The notes: a model not told the origin generated them from the letters alone. A stretch of 64,000 bases of DNA from Arenibacter amylolyticus (GCF_002150785.1 NZ_MTAZ01000004.1:482320-546319), one strand, 5' to 3'; counted from the first letter of the stretch, positions 17,726-26,857 are shown. A program made the numbers and translations.

Positions 17726-19291
17726 TTAGGAACTGCAGGAAAGAATGGAACAACCAACTTTGTTGCGTGCCCAATCGGGTCGCTTAGCAAACCATTTTTC
17801 TGCTTCCTTTTGCTCACCGTAAGGGTCTAATAGTAATTGATACATTTCTTCTACTAAGGAGTAGTCTCCTTTTTCTGCCGCTTCTATGGCCAATTGGCCC
17901 ATATAATTCCTAAGGACGTATTTGGGATTTACGCTATTCATTTTCTTTCTTCTTTCGTCATTGGATAGGTCTTCCCGTTGCAGTCTTGCCGCATAGGCTA
18001 TAAACCATTCTTTCCATGTTTCGGTAATCCCACCGTTAAGCTCCTGAGGTAGATAGAAAGCATCTTTCACTATGTCTAAAAACTTGTCAGAAATGGTTTC
18101 TTCCTTATCTATATAGCTGAGGTTTCTAAAAAATATAGTCATATCCGTTTCGGTCAACTGTAGGTTTTCCTCCAGGGCATTTAGTAGTGAACTATCTTCT
18201 TCCGCATCTGAATAAAGGCCAATCTTAGACTTCATCATCGCTAGATACTGTTTTTGATAGGCATCTTTATACCCCTCCAATATGGCTTCTAGTGGGGCTG
18301 CTTCTTCTATCAATGGAAATAAGGAGCTAGCAAGCCTATACAGATTCCAAAGCCCAATATTGATCTGGTTTCCATACCTATAGCGTTTTTCACCCCTGTC
18401 CGTAGTATTGGGTGTCCAACCCTCATCGTAGCCCTCTAGCCATCCATAGGGGCCGTAGTCTATGGTTAAGCCCAAAATGGACATATTATCTGTGTTCATT
18501 ACCCCATGCACAAATCCAACCCGTTGCCAATGGATCAGCATTTCCAAGGTTTTATCGGTCACTTCTTTAAAGAATTGGATGTATCCTTCCTTACTCCCCA
18601 GTGCTATATGTGGGTAGAAGTGTTTGATGGTGTAATCGGTCAATTTTTTTAGGGTGGCCTTGTCGTCCCTAGCCATTAATATTTCAAAATTCCCAAAGCG
18701 TAAAAAAGAGGGAGCCACCCGGCATACTACTGCTCCGGGCTCATATTCTGGATGCCCGTTATAAAGAATATCCCGCAGTACCCTATCTCCAGTTTCGCAT
18801 AGGGACAACGCCCTAGTTGTAGGGACGCCCAAGTGGTACATGGCCTCAGAACATAGGTATTCCCTAATGGAAGAACGGAGCACAGCCAAGCCGTCGGCAT
18901 TTCTGGAATAGGGGGTTTCCCCTGCCCCTTTAAGTTGTAGTGCCCAGATCTTGTTTTGGTATTCCATCTCAAATAAATTGATGGCCCTTCCGTCACCTAA
19001 TTGTCCCGCCCAATTACCAAATTGATGTCCTCCATAGCACATAGCGTAGGGGGTGGTGTTGGGTAGCACGGCGTTCCCAGAGAAAATTTGAAGGAAGTCG
19101 TCAGTTTGTAGGTCGGCTTCCGTAAGGCCTAATTCCTTGGCCAATACCGGAGAGGCATGCACTAAAGTAGGATTAGAGGTTTTCCTGGGGGTTACATAGG
19201 AAAAACATTCCTTTACGGGTCTTCTAAAGTTTTCTAATATGGGATCTGCTGGCAGTTCCTTGGTGAAGGTATCTTTAATATTAAATTTCAT
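17726..19291 (-). CDS. selO: SelO/YdiU-family protein adenylyltransferase
   Basis: 521 residues from the ATG at 19291. An in-frame upstream start at 19354 would overlap the GNAT gene and adds an unlikely leader, so MKFNIKDTF is preferred. Kinase-fold SelO motifs are present: HQFGNWAGQLGDGRA, LKGAGETPYSR, NTDNMSI and the DFG-like DYGPYG. SelO proteins transfer AMP to Ser/Thr/Tyr of target proteins and are tied to redox stress. The C-terminus ends SCSS: Cys sits at the antepenultimate position, where vertebrate SelO carries selenocysteine. It is followed by no further gene on its strand before the convergent protease. Confidence 0.93.
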   Translation of the reverse strand: MKFNIKDTFTKELPADPILENFRRPVKECFSYVTPRKTSNPTLVHASPVLAKELGLTEADLQTDDFLQIFSGNAVLPNTTPYAMCYGGHQFGNWAGQLGDGRAINLFEMEYQNKIWALQLKGAGETPYSRNADGLAVLRSSIREYLCSEAMYHLGVPTTRALSLCETGDRVLRDILYNGHPEYEPGAVVCRVAPSFLRFGNFEILMARDDKATLKKLTDYTIKHFYPHIALGSKEGYIQFFKEVTDKTLEMLIHWQRVGFVHGVMNTDNMSILGLTIDYGPYGWLEGYDEGWTPNTTDRGEKRYRYGNQINIGLWNLYRLASSLFPLIEEAAPLEAILEGYKDAYQKQYLAMMKSKIGLYSDAEEDSSLLNALEENLQLTETDMTIFFRNLSYIDKEETISDKFLDIVKDAFYLPQELNGGITETWKEWFIAYAARLQREDLSNDERRKKMNSVNPKYVLRNYMGQLAIEAAEKGDYSLVEEMYQLLLDPYGEQKEAEKWFAKRPDWARNKVGCSILSCSS

Positions 19292-19325
19292 AGTGTCTAT
19301 TAATGTGTTGTCCATAAGGGTGGAG

Positions 19326-19595
19326 CTACTCAATAATGTTGCTCCATTTCTCACTCCTTCTGGCTACGGCGCGTATATAGGAGCAAACGGCTTTGGCGCG
19401 GTAACCTTCTTTGGTCAGTTGCTCAAAAGTCTGCTCAACCAATTGCTTTCCATAACCCTTTCCCCTAAGGTGATAAGGTACTTCGGAATAGGTTAAATAC
19501 ATAGTGCCATCCCTAAGTTGATAGTCCACCCTAGCTTCTTCGCCTTGGATATCCAAAGTAAATTGTTGCTTGTCCTTGTCGTGTTTTACCGTCAT
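19326..19595 (-). CDS. Small GNAT-family N-acetyltransferase (YjdJ-like)
   Basis: 89 residues. The acetyl-CoA binding signature is visible as YHLRGKGYGKQLVEQTF, and the C-terminal AVCSYIRAVARR fits the short GNAT/YjdJ-type family (about 90-100 residues). Substrate is unknown for this family. It lies 34 bases upstream of the preferred selO start on the same strand, and downstream of the thioredoxin-like gene with a 69-base gap, so it may be cotranscribed with selO. Confidence 0.85.
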   Translation of the reverse strand: MTVKHDKDKQQFTLDIQGEEARVDYQLRDGTMYLTYSEVPYHLRGKGYGKQLVEQTFEQLTKEGYRAKAVCSYIRAVARRSEKWSNIIE

Positions 19596-19664
19596 ATGCT
19601 ATTTTTTACTGTTTTATAAAGACTTGCATGGGGCTTGCTTCATTTTAAAGTTGAGATGTAATTC

Positions 19665-20228
19665 CTAAATGAAATCAGAAAATACAACCCTGTTTTCCTC
19701 ATTAATCAATATTATCCAAGGGGTACCACCAGTACGATAGTTGGTCATCACCTTGGAGATGGAATGGGTACTTTCATCACCTGGGTCGTGTCCAAATGGA
19801 ATCGCTAATCCATATTCCTTCTGGGTTTTTATCATATTGTCATAGGTATTCTCTTTATGCCCTTCAAAAACCGTCTGTATAGCCAAAAATAAGATGTTTT
19901 TCTGGTCTCTCTTTTTGTTAATCATCCTTTTTAGCGAAGGGAAACCCCGGCTATGGCATCCTTTGCACCAGTATTGGAAACAATAGATAACCTTAAATAC
20001 CTCCGGATAATCGGATAGTAAAATCGGTGCTGTTGGCTTTCCAGCGGCATCTACCCATTGGTTTACTTCCAATTCCTTTGCTGTAACGATACTGGCTGAC
20101 TCCCTTTCTTTTCCTTCCATAACTATATACTTTTCCTTAAAGGGGATGTACCCCATTGTTGTATCAAGGTAGGCAGGAAAGGATCTAATGGAAATGCCTA
20201 ATAGTTTATCGATGCCGATACTTTTCAA
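19665..20228 (-). CDS. Thioredoxin-fold (TlpA/peroxiredoxin-like) protein
   Basis: Up to 187 residues. The thioredoxin-like active site is CFQYWCKGCHSRGFP, a CxxC of CKGC, and the cis-Pro region reads RTGGTPWIILINEENRVVF, as in TlpA/AhpC-TSA-fold proteins. The first codon shown is TTG at 20228; ATG codons at 20156 (MGYIPF) and 20120 (MEGKERE) are alternatives, and the last fits the domain boundary best. No signal peptide is evident. It sits between msrA and the GNAT/selO pair, and a thiol-disulfide role beside methionine sulfoxide reductases makes sense, but the substrate is unknown. Confidence 0.75.
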   Translation of the reverse strand: MKSIGIDKLLGISIRSFPAYLDTTMGYIPFKEKYIVMEGKERESASIVTAKELEVNQWVDAAGKPTAPILLSDYPEVFKVIYCFQYWCKGCHSRGFPSLKRMINKKRDQKNILFLAIQTVFEGHKENTYDNMIKTQKEYGLAIPFGHDPGDESTHSISKVMTNYRTGGTPWIILINEENRVVFSDFI

Positions 20229-20287
20229 GGAATATCCCCCAACTATTGTTTATAGGGACTAATCCCTACTAAAGTGGGATGGATACC

Positions 20288-20839
20288 CTAGACCCTCGTC
20301 TTTTTTAGCTTATCGGCATGTGCCTGACGCAATTTCGCCAATTTAGGAGTGATCACTGCACTGCAATACCCTTGGGTTTTATTATTACGATAATAATTTT
20401 GATGCTCTTCTTCCGCCTCGTAAAAGATGGAAAGTGGACTTATTTCGGTGACTATGGGTTGGGAATAGAAAGGAGCCATTTTTTGTATAACTGCTTGCGC
20501 CACCTCCTTTTGTGCTTCGTTATGGTAATAGATTACGGAACGATATTGTGTTCCCACATCTGCTCCTTGCCTATTTAAAGTGGTGGGGTCATGGGTGGTC
20601 ATAAAAATAACCAACAAATCCTGATAGGAAATAAGCTTCGGGTTAAAGGTTACCTGCACTACTTCTGCATGCCCCGTTAGGCCAGAGCAAATTTCCCTAT
20701 AGGTAGGTTTCCCCGGGGCATTCCCTCCAGAGTATCCCGATATTACTTTTTCTACTCCCGCTACTTCTTGGAATACCGCCTCTACGCACCAAAAACAACC
20801 ACCTCCAAAAGTGGCTAATGCCAAACTATTATTATTCAT
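20288..20839 (-). CDS. msrA: Peptide-methionine (S)-S-oxide reductase MsrA
   Basis: 183 residues. The catalytic motif GGGCFWCVEAVF (Cys15) is at the N-terminus, and SGYSGG, HAEVVQV and EEEHQNYY follow, all diagnostic of MsrA. It reduces the S epimer of methionine sulfoxide in proteins using thioredoxin. The start overlaps the end of msrB by 8 bases, so the two are translationally coupled. No signal peptide is seen, so it should be cytoplasmic. Confidence 0.96.
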   Translation of the reverse strand: MNNNSLALATFGGGCFWCVEAVFQEVAGVEKVISGYSGGNAPGKPTYREICSGLTGHAEVVQVTFNPKLISYQDLLVIFMTTHDPTTLNRQGADVGTQYRSVIYYHNEAQKEVAQAVIQKMAPFYSQPIVTEISPLSIFYEAEEEHQNYYRNNKTQGYCSAVITPKLAKLRQAHADKLKKTRV

Positions 20840-21293
20840 TGGATACTCCTTCCTTTATTAATTTCATGGACTCAGAATTTATGCAATACCTCAATCCGCT
20901 GGGTTCCGGGCCATCGGGAAACACATGTCCTAAATGGGCGTCGCAGCTGTTGCAAAGTGCCTCTACCCGGATCATCCCATAGGAGGTGTCTTTATGATAT
21001 TTAACGGCGTTCTCTTTTATAGGTTGTGTAAAACTAGGCCATCCGGTACCCGAGTTAAATTTTATGGAAGAATCAAACAAGGGGGTTCCGCAACAAATAC
21101 AACCGTAAACACCCTCATCGTAGGTGGTACATAATGCGCCGCTGTGCGGGGGTTCCGTGCCTTTGTTTCTGGCAATTCTAAATTGTTCAGGGGTGAGAAG
21201 GGCTTTCCATTCCTCCTCGGTTTTTTCTATCCTTTTTTCCGGGCTAGGATTCCCTTTAACACTAAAATTAATTATATCTCTCCAGGTTAACAT
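20832..21293 (-). CDS. msrB: Peptide-methionine (R)-S-oxide reductase MsrB
   Basis: 153 residues. Zinc-binding Cys pairs are CICCG and CNSCDAHLGH. GTGWPSF and the catalytic Cys in LRYCINS (about residue 137) complete the MsrB signature. It reduces the R epimer of methionine sulfoxide, complementing the overlapping msrA. It is the first gene of the minus-strand block msrB-msrA-thioredoxin-like-GNAT-selO. Confidence 0.96.
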   Translation of the reverse strand: MLTWRDIINFSVKGNPSPEKRIEKTEEEWKALLTPEQFRIARNKGTEPPHSGALCTTYDEGVYGCICCGTPLFDSSIKFNSGTGWPSFTQPIKENAVKYHKDTSYGMIRVEALCNSCDAHLGHVFPDGPEPSGLRYCINSESMKLIKEGVSNE

Positions 21294-21450
21294 GGTGTAT
21301 TGTCTTTCTTTATAATTATTATTACTACTTTAATATCCTACAACCTAGGACGCTTGAGACGTACTAAAAAGTGCAGCCCCTCATTGTTCTAAGTCCATAT
21401 AGTAGTCGTATTTTAAGTGGGGAGCTTACACTATTAGATAGTCCGCCACC

Positions 21451-21458
21451 TAAGTTTG
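21451..21458 (+). promoter_or_regulatory. -7 promoter box for the DNA/RNA endonuclease gene
   Basis: TAAGTTTG matches TAnnTTTG. The predicted transcription start near 21464 lies about 10 bases before the ATG at 21474. Confidence 0.45.
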
Positions 21459-21473
21459 GGTTAATTGTAATAT

Positions 21474-22289
21474 ATGAATAAAATTAGGAAAAATAAGATC
21501 ATTTATACCCTCTTAATGATTCTTTGTATAGTGGGGTTTTGGTGGTTTGATACTTATTATTCACCTGCCAGTGCTACTAGGACAACGACTTATATGGCGC
21601 CAGAAACAACGGTGTCCAAAGATTATTGGCCCAGCTCTAGTACGGGGGCGGTGGTGCATCACAATCATTATATGTTGTCTTATAGTGAAAAACACGAACA
21701 GGCAGAGTGGGTTGCCTATCGGGTAGATAGGTCCCATATTACCCAGGACGATAGAACGCGGCCTTATTTTATTCAGGATCCCAAGGTGAAAACAGCTTCT
21801 GCAGATTGGAGAAATTACAAGGGGTCTGGGTATAATCGTGGGCATTTGTGCCCTGCTGGGGACAGAAAGTTTACGCAGGCTGCCTATGACGAGACCTTCT
21901 ACACCAGTAATATTAGTCCGCAACATCCGGATTTTAATGGGGGCGTGTGGAATAGGTTAGAGCAGCAAGTTCGGCGCTGGGCTAAGAGGGAAGGCCCACT
22001 AACCGTAGTGACGGCAGGGGTCCTAAGGGGAAATTTGCCCACCATAGGAAGGGAACAAGTGGCTGTGCCCCAATATTTCTATAAGATAGTAGCAAAAGGG
22101 GAAGGGGAGGCCCTTAAGGTAATAGCCTTCCTTATCCCTAATGAGAAAACGGACGTAGGTCTAAAGCGTTTTGTAGTGCCGGTGGACCAAGTGGAGGAAT
22201 TAACAGGGATCGATTTTTTTCAAGGCGTGCCAAGTGAGCTGCAGGAAAAGCTGGAGGCGACCGTGAATACAAAGGCTTGGAAATTTTAA
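21474..22289 (+). CDS. DNA/RNA non-specific endonuclease (NUC1 family), membrane-tethered or exported
   Basis: 271 residues. An N-terminal hydrophobic segment (IIYTLLMILCIVGFWWF) acts as signal anchor or signal peptide. The active site YNRGHLCPAGD (His near residue 124) is the Asn variant of the DRGH motif, and NISPQHPDFNGGVWNRLEQ carries the metal-binding Asn. Such enzymes cut DNA and RNA without sequence preference and may scavenge nucleic acid outside the cytoplasm. It overlaps the end of convergent rodA by 4 bases. Confidence 0.92.
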   Translation: MNKIRKNKIIYTLLMILCIVGFWWFDTYYSPASATRTTTYMAPETTVSKDYWPSSSTGAVVHHNHYMLSYSEKHEQAEWVAYRVDRSHITQDDRTRPYFIQDPKVKTASADWRNYKGSGYNRGHLCPAGDRKFTQAAYDETFYTSNISPQHPDFNGGVWNRLEQQVRRWAKREGPLTVVTAGVLRGNLPTIGREQVAVPQYFYKIVAKGEGEALKVIAFLIPNEKTDVGLKRFVVPVDQVEELTGIDFFQGVPSELQEKLEATVNTKAWKF

Positions 22290-23569
22290 CCCAATTCGTT
22301 CATTCTATTGGCGTCCAATTTAAGGAAGACAAATAGTAAGGCGGTAAAGAACACCAGTCCAGATCCTCCATAACTAAAGAAGGGAAGTGGAATCCCTATA
22401 GTGGGTAATATACCTATTACCATCCCGATGTTTATAAAATAATGGATAAACAGGATGCAGATTACCCCATAGCCGTACATTCTGCTAAAGGGGTTCTTTT
22501 GTCGTTCTGCCAAGAAAGCCAATCGAAGGAGCAAAAGGGTAAATATAATGACCACCGAAGAAGTCCCTACAAAACCCCATTCCTCGCCTACAGTACTAAA
22601 TATATAATCGGTGTGTTGTTCCGGTACAAAGTTGCCTTTGGTGCGGGTGCCCTGCATAAAGCCCTTCCCAAAAAATCCTCCAGATTCTATGGCTTTTTCA
22701 GATTGATGGGTGTTATACCCTATCGTACGCTGAATTTCATTCATTTTCCTAGGGTCCTTTTCCAAACGTAGCCATAGGCTAAATCTATCTCTATGGTGCT
22801 GTTTTAACACGGTGTCGTAAACAAAATCAACAGAAAGGGAGAATAGGATAATTGCCAAATAACTTAGTACTATAGGTAGGAGGGGAACCTTAAAGGATGG
22901 TTTCTTTAATAGCATAAATAAAGCTAACGCCAGTCCAATTCCTATTATCAACCATACGGTGCCAAACATAAGCGTGGTAATAAAAATAACAATTACGGTT
23001 GTTCCAAGACCCAAATAGTATAAAGGCAATCCCTCTCTAAAAATTACAAATGCCAAGAAGAAGAAGGTTAGTGCGCTTCCAGGGTCGGGCTGCAGAAAGA
23101 TAAGCGCTGCAGGGATAAGAATAATTAAAAAGGCGTAAAATTGATCTTTTAGACGCTTTATATCTGTTTGTATGTCGTTTAAATACTTGGCCAATGCCAA
23201 TGCCGTAGTCATCTTGGCAAGCTCTGCTGGCTGAAGGTTAAAGAAACCGAGGTCGTACCAAGCGGTAGCCCCATTAATGGTGCGCCCAAAGGGATAGAGG
23301 CCCAGTAGGAGTACTATGGAAGCCAGGTAAAAGATGGTGGCAAAGCGTTCGTAAAAGCTAGCTTCAAGGCCAAGGATAATAACAATAGTTACTATGCTTG
23401 CTCCAAAAAACAGTAATTGCTTCCCGTAGAGGGTATAAAAATTGAATACTGAAGGGTAGTTCTCGTCAAAGGCGGTGGAATAAATATTAATCCAGCCCAT
23501 AAAAACTAGGGAAAGGTAAAAGATTATACTAATCCAATCTAACCGTCTTACTGTACTTCTACCAGGCAC
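22286..23569 (-). CDS. rodA: Rod shape-determining protein RodA, SEDS glycosyltransferase
   Basis: 427 residues, polytopic. It has GATAWYDLGFFNLQPAELAK, the SEDS motif, plus FLQPDPGSALTF and the C-terminal PLPFFSYGGSGL signature. RodA polymerises lipid II glycan strands during cell elongation with its partner PBP2. Its start overlaps the mrdA stop by 11 bases, completing the mreB-mreC-mreD-mrdA-rodA cluster on the minus strand. Confidence 0.96.
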   Translation of the reverse strand: MPGRSTVRRLDWISIIFYLSLVFMGWINIYSTAFDENYPSVFNFYTLYGKQLLFFGASIVTIVIILGLEASFYERFATIFYLASIVLLLGLYPFGRTINGATAWYDLGFFNLQPAELAKMTTALALAKYLNDIQTDIKRLKDQFYAFLIILIPAALIFLQPDPGSALTFFFLAFVIFREGLPLYYLGLGTTVIVIFITTLMFGTVWLIIGIGLALALFMLLKKPSFKVPLLPIVLSYLAIILFSLSVDFVYDTVLKQHHRDRFSLWLRLEKDPRKMNEIQRTIGYNTHQSEKAIESGGFFGKGFMQGTRTKGNFVPEQHTDYIFSTVGEEWGFVGTSSVVIIFTLLLLRLAFLAERQKNPFSRMYGYGVICILFIHYFINIGMVIGILPTIGIPLPFFSYGGSGLVFFTALLFVFLKLDANRMNELG

Positions 23570-25427
23570 GCTCGTTTATTTTAAAAGGTTTACCACTATA
23601 GGGCTTGGCATATTCGTGCTCCAATGTTTTTTCTAGCATTCTTTTCTCAAGATCTTTCCTACTAATTTCCCCATTCAGATATTTTTCAATCATTAAGGTG
23701 GCAATATGTCCTGCATACCGACTTCCAAAGTAACCATTTTCTACATATACCGCTATGGCAATTTTGGGATTGTTTACAGGTGCAAAGGCCACAAATACGG
23801 AGTTATCCGTCAATTGGGTTCTTACTCCGTTAATTCTTGTAAAGTTTTCCACGGTTCCGGTCTTTCCTGCTATTTCCAAGTCTTTTACTTGGAGCCATCT
23901 GGCCGTCCCCTGTTTATAAACATCTGCCATAGCCTGAATTACAGGCTCAAAATGACGTTTGTCTATGGTGGTGTGTTTTGCTTCCGTGAATTTTGGATTT
24001 GAAATGTTTTCGGAACCTATCTTTTTTAATATGTGAGGGGTATAATAATACCCTCGGTTAGCGATTGCCGCTGTCATGTTAGCCAGTTGGATAGGAGTGG
24101 TCTCTACTTCTCCCTGTCCTATAGCATTCGATATAATATAGGTGGGTGCCCATCTATTAGCCCCGTATACCCGATCGTAATATTCTCTACTGGGGATCCG
24201 TCCCGGTCTTCCCGTTGGGAGGTCGTAGCCTAAATAAGTACCCAAACCAAAACTTTTCATATGCTTTTCCCAAGCTTCTTGTCCCTCGCCGGTACTATTG
24301 AACTGATCGTAAAATCTTCTAAAGACTCCAGCGGAAAAAGCATTACAAGACCGGTAGAGGCCTGTATGTAGGTTGCGCAAACCACCTCCACAATGGCAGC
24401 CTCGTTTTCTTCTTCCCACAAAGAATCCGTTGTAACATTGAATGGTAGTTTCCGTGGTAATGGCACCCTCCTGAAGTCCTACCAAAGCATTTAAAATTTT
24501 AAAGGGAGATCCAGGGGCTTGGGATGCCAGCAAGGCTCTATCAAAAGTGGGCTTGGAAATACTGTCGTAATGCAGCTTACTGTAATTTCTAGACCGCTCG
24601 CGTCCTACTAAAATGGATGGGTCATAGCTGGGTCCTGAAATAAGGGCCAATATTTCCCCGGAACTGGGCTCCAAGGCCACAATTCCTCCGTGTTTCCCTA
24701 CCATTAACTTTTCGCCGTATTCCTGGAGAGATTTATCCAAAGTAACCGTAATCTGTTGCCCTTGTATCGGTAGGGTGTCCAAAGCACCGTCCTTATAGGG
24801 ACCAATATCCCTATTAAAACGGTCTTTCTGAATGTATTTTACTCCCTTACGGCCTCTTAATATTTCTTCGTATTCCTTTTCTATCCCCGTTGTTCCTTTT
24901 AATTCTCCGGCAGCATAGGAAGGGTTTTTCTTTAAATCCCATGGGTTCACTTCGCTGATATATCCAAGGACATTGGCGCCACTATTGGTATCATAATAAC
25001 GTAGCGATCGCTTTTGAATATAAAAGCCTTCAAACCTTCTCATTTTTTCCTGAAGCCTACCATAATCTTGTTTGGAAAGTTGGGGAACCAAAACCGAGGG
25101 AAGTCTTGGGGAGTAGGTGCGGGCCCTTTTCAACTGTTGTATAAAGTGCTCCTTGTCAATGCCCAGTAGTCCACAAAATTCTAGGGTATCTAGCGGTTTT
25201 ACATCACCGGGTATCACCATTACGTCGTAGGCCGGTTGGTTGGCTACCAACAATTCACCGTTTCTATCATAGATGTACCCTCTTTCTGGGTAATCGTATA
25301 CTGCTTTTATGGCCGGATCTTCCAATAATTGGTTTGGGGAGAAACTAAATATTTGCAGATAGGATAATCTGCCTATAAAAGTTAATCCCGCCAATAAGAT
25401 TATTGAGGATAACAGTATCTTTCTCAT
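23559..25427 (-). CDS. mrdA: Penicillin-binding protein 2, elongation transpeptidase
   Basis: 622 residues. An N-terminal membrane anchor is followed by a PBP dimerisation domain (GYIYDRNGELLVANQ) and a transpeptidase domain. The usual SxxK motif is seen as SPFKILNA after ASQAPG, SCNAFS is the SxN-like motif, and AGKTGTVEN is the KTG motif. It cross-links peptidoglycan with RodA during elongation. The start overlaps mreD by 4 bases. Confidence 0.95.
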   Translation of the reverse strand: MRKILLSSIILLAGLTFIGRLSYLQIFSFSPNQLLEDPAIKAVYDYPERGYIYDRNGELLVANQPAYDVMVIPGDVKPLDTLEFCGLLGIDKEHFIQQLKRARTYSPRLPSVLVPQLSKQDYGRLQEKMRRFEGFYIQKRSLRYYDTNSGANVLGYISEVNPWDLKKNPSYAAGELKGTTGIEKEYEEILRGRKGVKYIQKDRFNRDIGPYKDGALDTLPIQGQQITVTLDKSLQEYGEKLMVGKHGGIVALEPSSGEILALISGPSYDPSILVGRERSRNYSKLHYDSISKPTFDRALLASQAPGSPFKILNALVGLQEGAITTETTIQCYNGFFVGRRKRGCHCGGGLRNLHTGLYRSCNAFSAGVFRRFYDQFNSTGEGQEAWEKHMKSFGLGTYLGYDLPTGRPGRIPSREYYDRVYGANRWAPTYIISNAIGQGEVETTPIQLANMTAAIANRGYYYTPHILKKIGSENISNPKFTEAKHTTIDKRHFEPVIQAMADVYKQGTARWLQVKDLEIAGKTGTVENFTRINGVRTQLTDNSVFVAFAPVNNPKIAIAVYVENGYFGSRYAGHIATLMIEKYLNGEISRKDLEKRMLEKTLEHEYAKPYSGKPFKINERAW

Positions 25428-25933
25428 CGCTTTTTAATACTAAAAAGTGTCCGCAGTAGCAAGCTTATTACCAAGGTGGCCAATCCCGTGAATAAAACTT
25501 TTTTCAAAATTAGCAGAGTATTTCCTAAACTGAAAATTTCCAGGGAAAAGAATATCAAATGATGTATAAAGATCAATAAGGTTAGAAATACTATTTGTTG
25601 TGCTTGGGTGGTACTGGATATTCGGAAGTTTTGAAATTCTAGATTAGAGCCAAAACAAAAGCGCATAATGGCTGGACGTAAATACGCAATGGTTACGGTG
25701 GCCGCTGCATGTATGGCCATGGTGTCTGAAAACCAGTCGACCATAAGGCCTAGCAAAAAACTCCAAAGTATAAAGAAAGCCCGCTGGTCGTTTATGGGGT
25801 ACCAGTATAGGAAAAGTAGATACACCATGGGGTTTATATAACCAAAATAATTCAGATTATTGAACACCAGGACCTGTACTATAATTAATAGTAAAAATCT
25901 AATAACAATAAAAAGGGCGTTATTACTAATCAT
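25424..25933 (-). CDS. mreD: Rod shape-determining protein MreD
   Basis: 169 residues, hydrophobic throughout with about five membrane helices. LVFNNLNYFGYINPMVYLLFLYWYP and GLMVDWFSDTMAIHAAA are typical of MreD. It links the MreB cytoskeleton with the elongation machinery. Position is decisive: it overlaps mrdA by 4 bases and mreC by 8. Confidence 0.92.
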   Translation of the reverse strand: MISNNALFIVIRFLLLIIVQVLVFNNLNYFGYINPMVYLLFLYWYPINDQRAFFILWSFLLGLMVDWFSDTMAIHAAATVTIAYLRPAIMRFCFGSNLEFQNFRISSTTQAQQIVFLTLLIFIHHLIFFSLEIFSLGNTLLILKKVLFTGLATLVISLLLRTLFSIKKR

Positions 25934-26741
25934 TACCTACTTTAGATTCTAGTTCTATGATTTCTTCTCGTTGGTTGTTTTTAATGATGTACACGTTCTT
26001 TACCGTGGTCATGTCATTAAATAATTTAACATCTATTTGGTAGGAGCTATGGTTAGGGTTCACCTCAAAATGCGCTATTACGCCAATGGGAATATTTTCT
26101 GGGAAAATACTGGAGCTTGCACCGGTAACAATGGTATCTCCTACTTTTAAGGGTACTAGTCGCTCTATATCCTTTAATTGCACGGTACGGTAGTCTTTGG
26201 TGTCCCATACCAAGGAGCCATAATGATTGGTGTTCAGGATTTTTGCATTAATCCTAGACCTCACATTTAAAATGCTCTGTACCATTGAAAAGTTTTTGGA
26301 GGTGTGCTCTACAATACCAAGAATCCCCTTGGAGGTAATAACCCCCATGTCTATTTCCAATCCGTCTACACGGCCCTTGTCCAGGGTAATATAGTTTCTC
26401 GGTAGTGAATAGCTATTCTTTATAATCTTGGCAGCAGTTACGCTATAGGTAATTTTAGTGCTATCTAGAGGTTCTGGTGGTGCTTTTTCCAGATTGTATA
26501 ACTGTTGGCGAAGCCATTTGTTTTCTTCCACCAGTTTTTCGTTTTCTGTTCCTAGGCTAAAAAAAGAGGAAACACTGTGGGTAGATTCGTAGACATTGCC
26601 CGTAAGCCAATTGGCCGAATTAAAAAACTTGGAATGGTGATAAGAGCGTGCTCTTACGGTAAATACCAATGCTATGGTCAATAAAAATACATAGAGCAGG
26701 AAGTTTTTATATTTTAATATAAAATTTATAATCTGCTGCAT
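25926..26741 (-). CDS. mreC: Rod shape-determining protein MreC
   Basis: 271 residues. It has an N-terminal membrane helix (NFLLYVFLLTIALVF), a coiled-coil segment (EKLVEENKWLRQQLYNLE) and a beta-rich periplasmic domain with TLDKGRVDGLEIDMGV and GDTIVTGASSSIFPENIPIG, the MreC core. It scaffolds PBP2 and RodA. It is separated from mreB by 116 bases that hold a small hairpin. Confidence 0.95.
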   Translation of the reverse strand: MQQIINFILKYKNFLLYVFLLTIALVFTVRARSYHHSKFFNSANWLTGNVYESTHSVSSFFSLGTENEKLVEENKWLRQQLYNLEKAPPEPLDSTKITYSVTAAKIIKNSYSLPRNYITLDKGRVDGLEIDMGVITSKGILGIVEHTSKNFSMVQSILNVRSRINAKILNTNHYGSLVWDTKDYRTVQLKDIERLVPLKVGDTIVTGASSSIFPENIPIGVIAHFEVNPNHSSYQIDVKLFNDMTTVKNVYIIKNNQREEIIELESKVGND

Positions 26742-26827
26742 GTACTAGAATTAATTTATTTAACCTTCATTAGTAATTGGTGAATTATTGGGTAAAGGTT
26801 GGTTTGGATTTATTTGTGGATTATAGG

Positions 26828-26848
26828 AAGCTCCCAAAAAGGGAGCTT
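26828..26848 (-). terminator. Hairpin between mreB and mreC (attenuator or weak terminator)
   Basis: AAGCTCCC (26828-26835) pairs with GGGAGCTT (26841-26848) around an A5 loop. It lies 10 bases after the mreB stop. The T tail is poor in the mreB direction, so it could lower rather than end transcription into mreC. Confidence 0.4.
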
Positions 26849-26857
26849 TTCTAAGAT

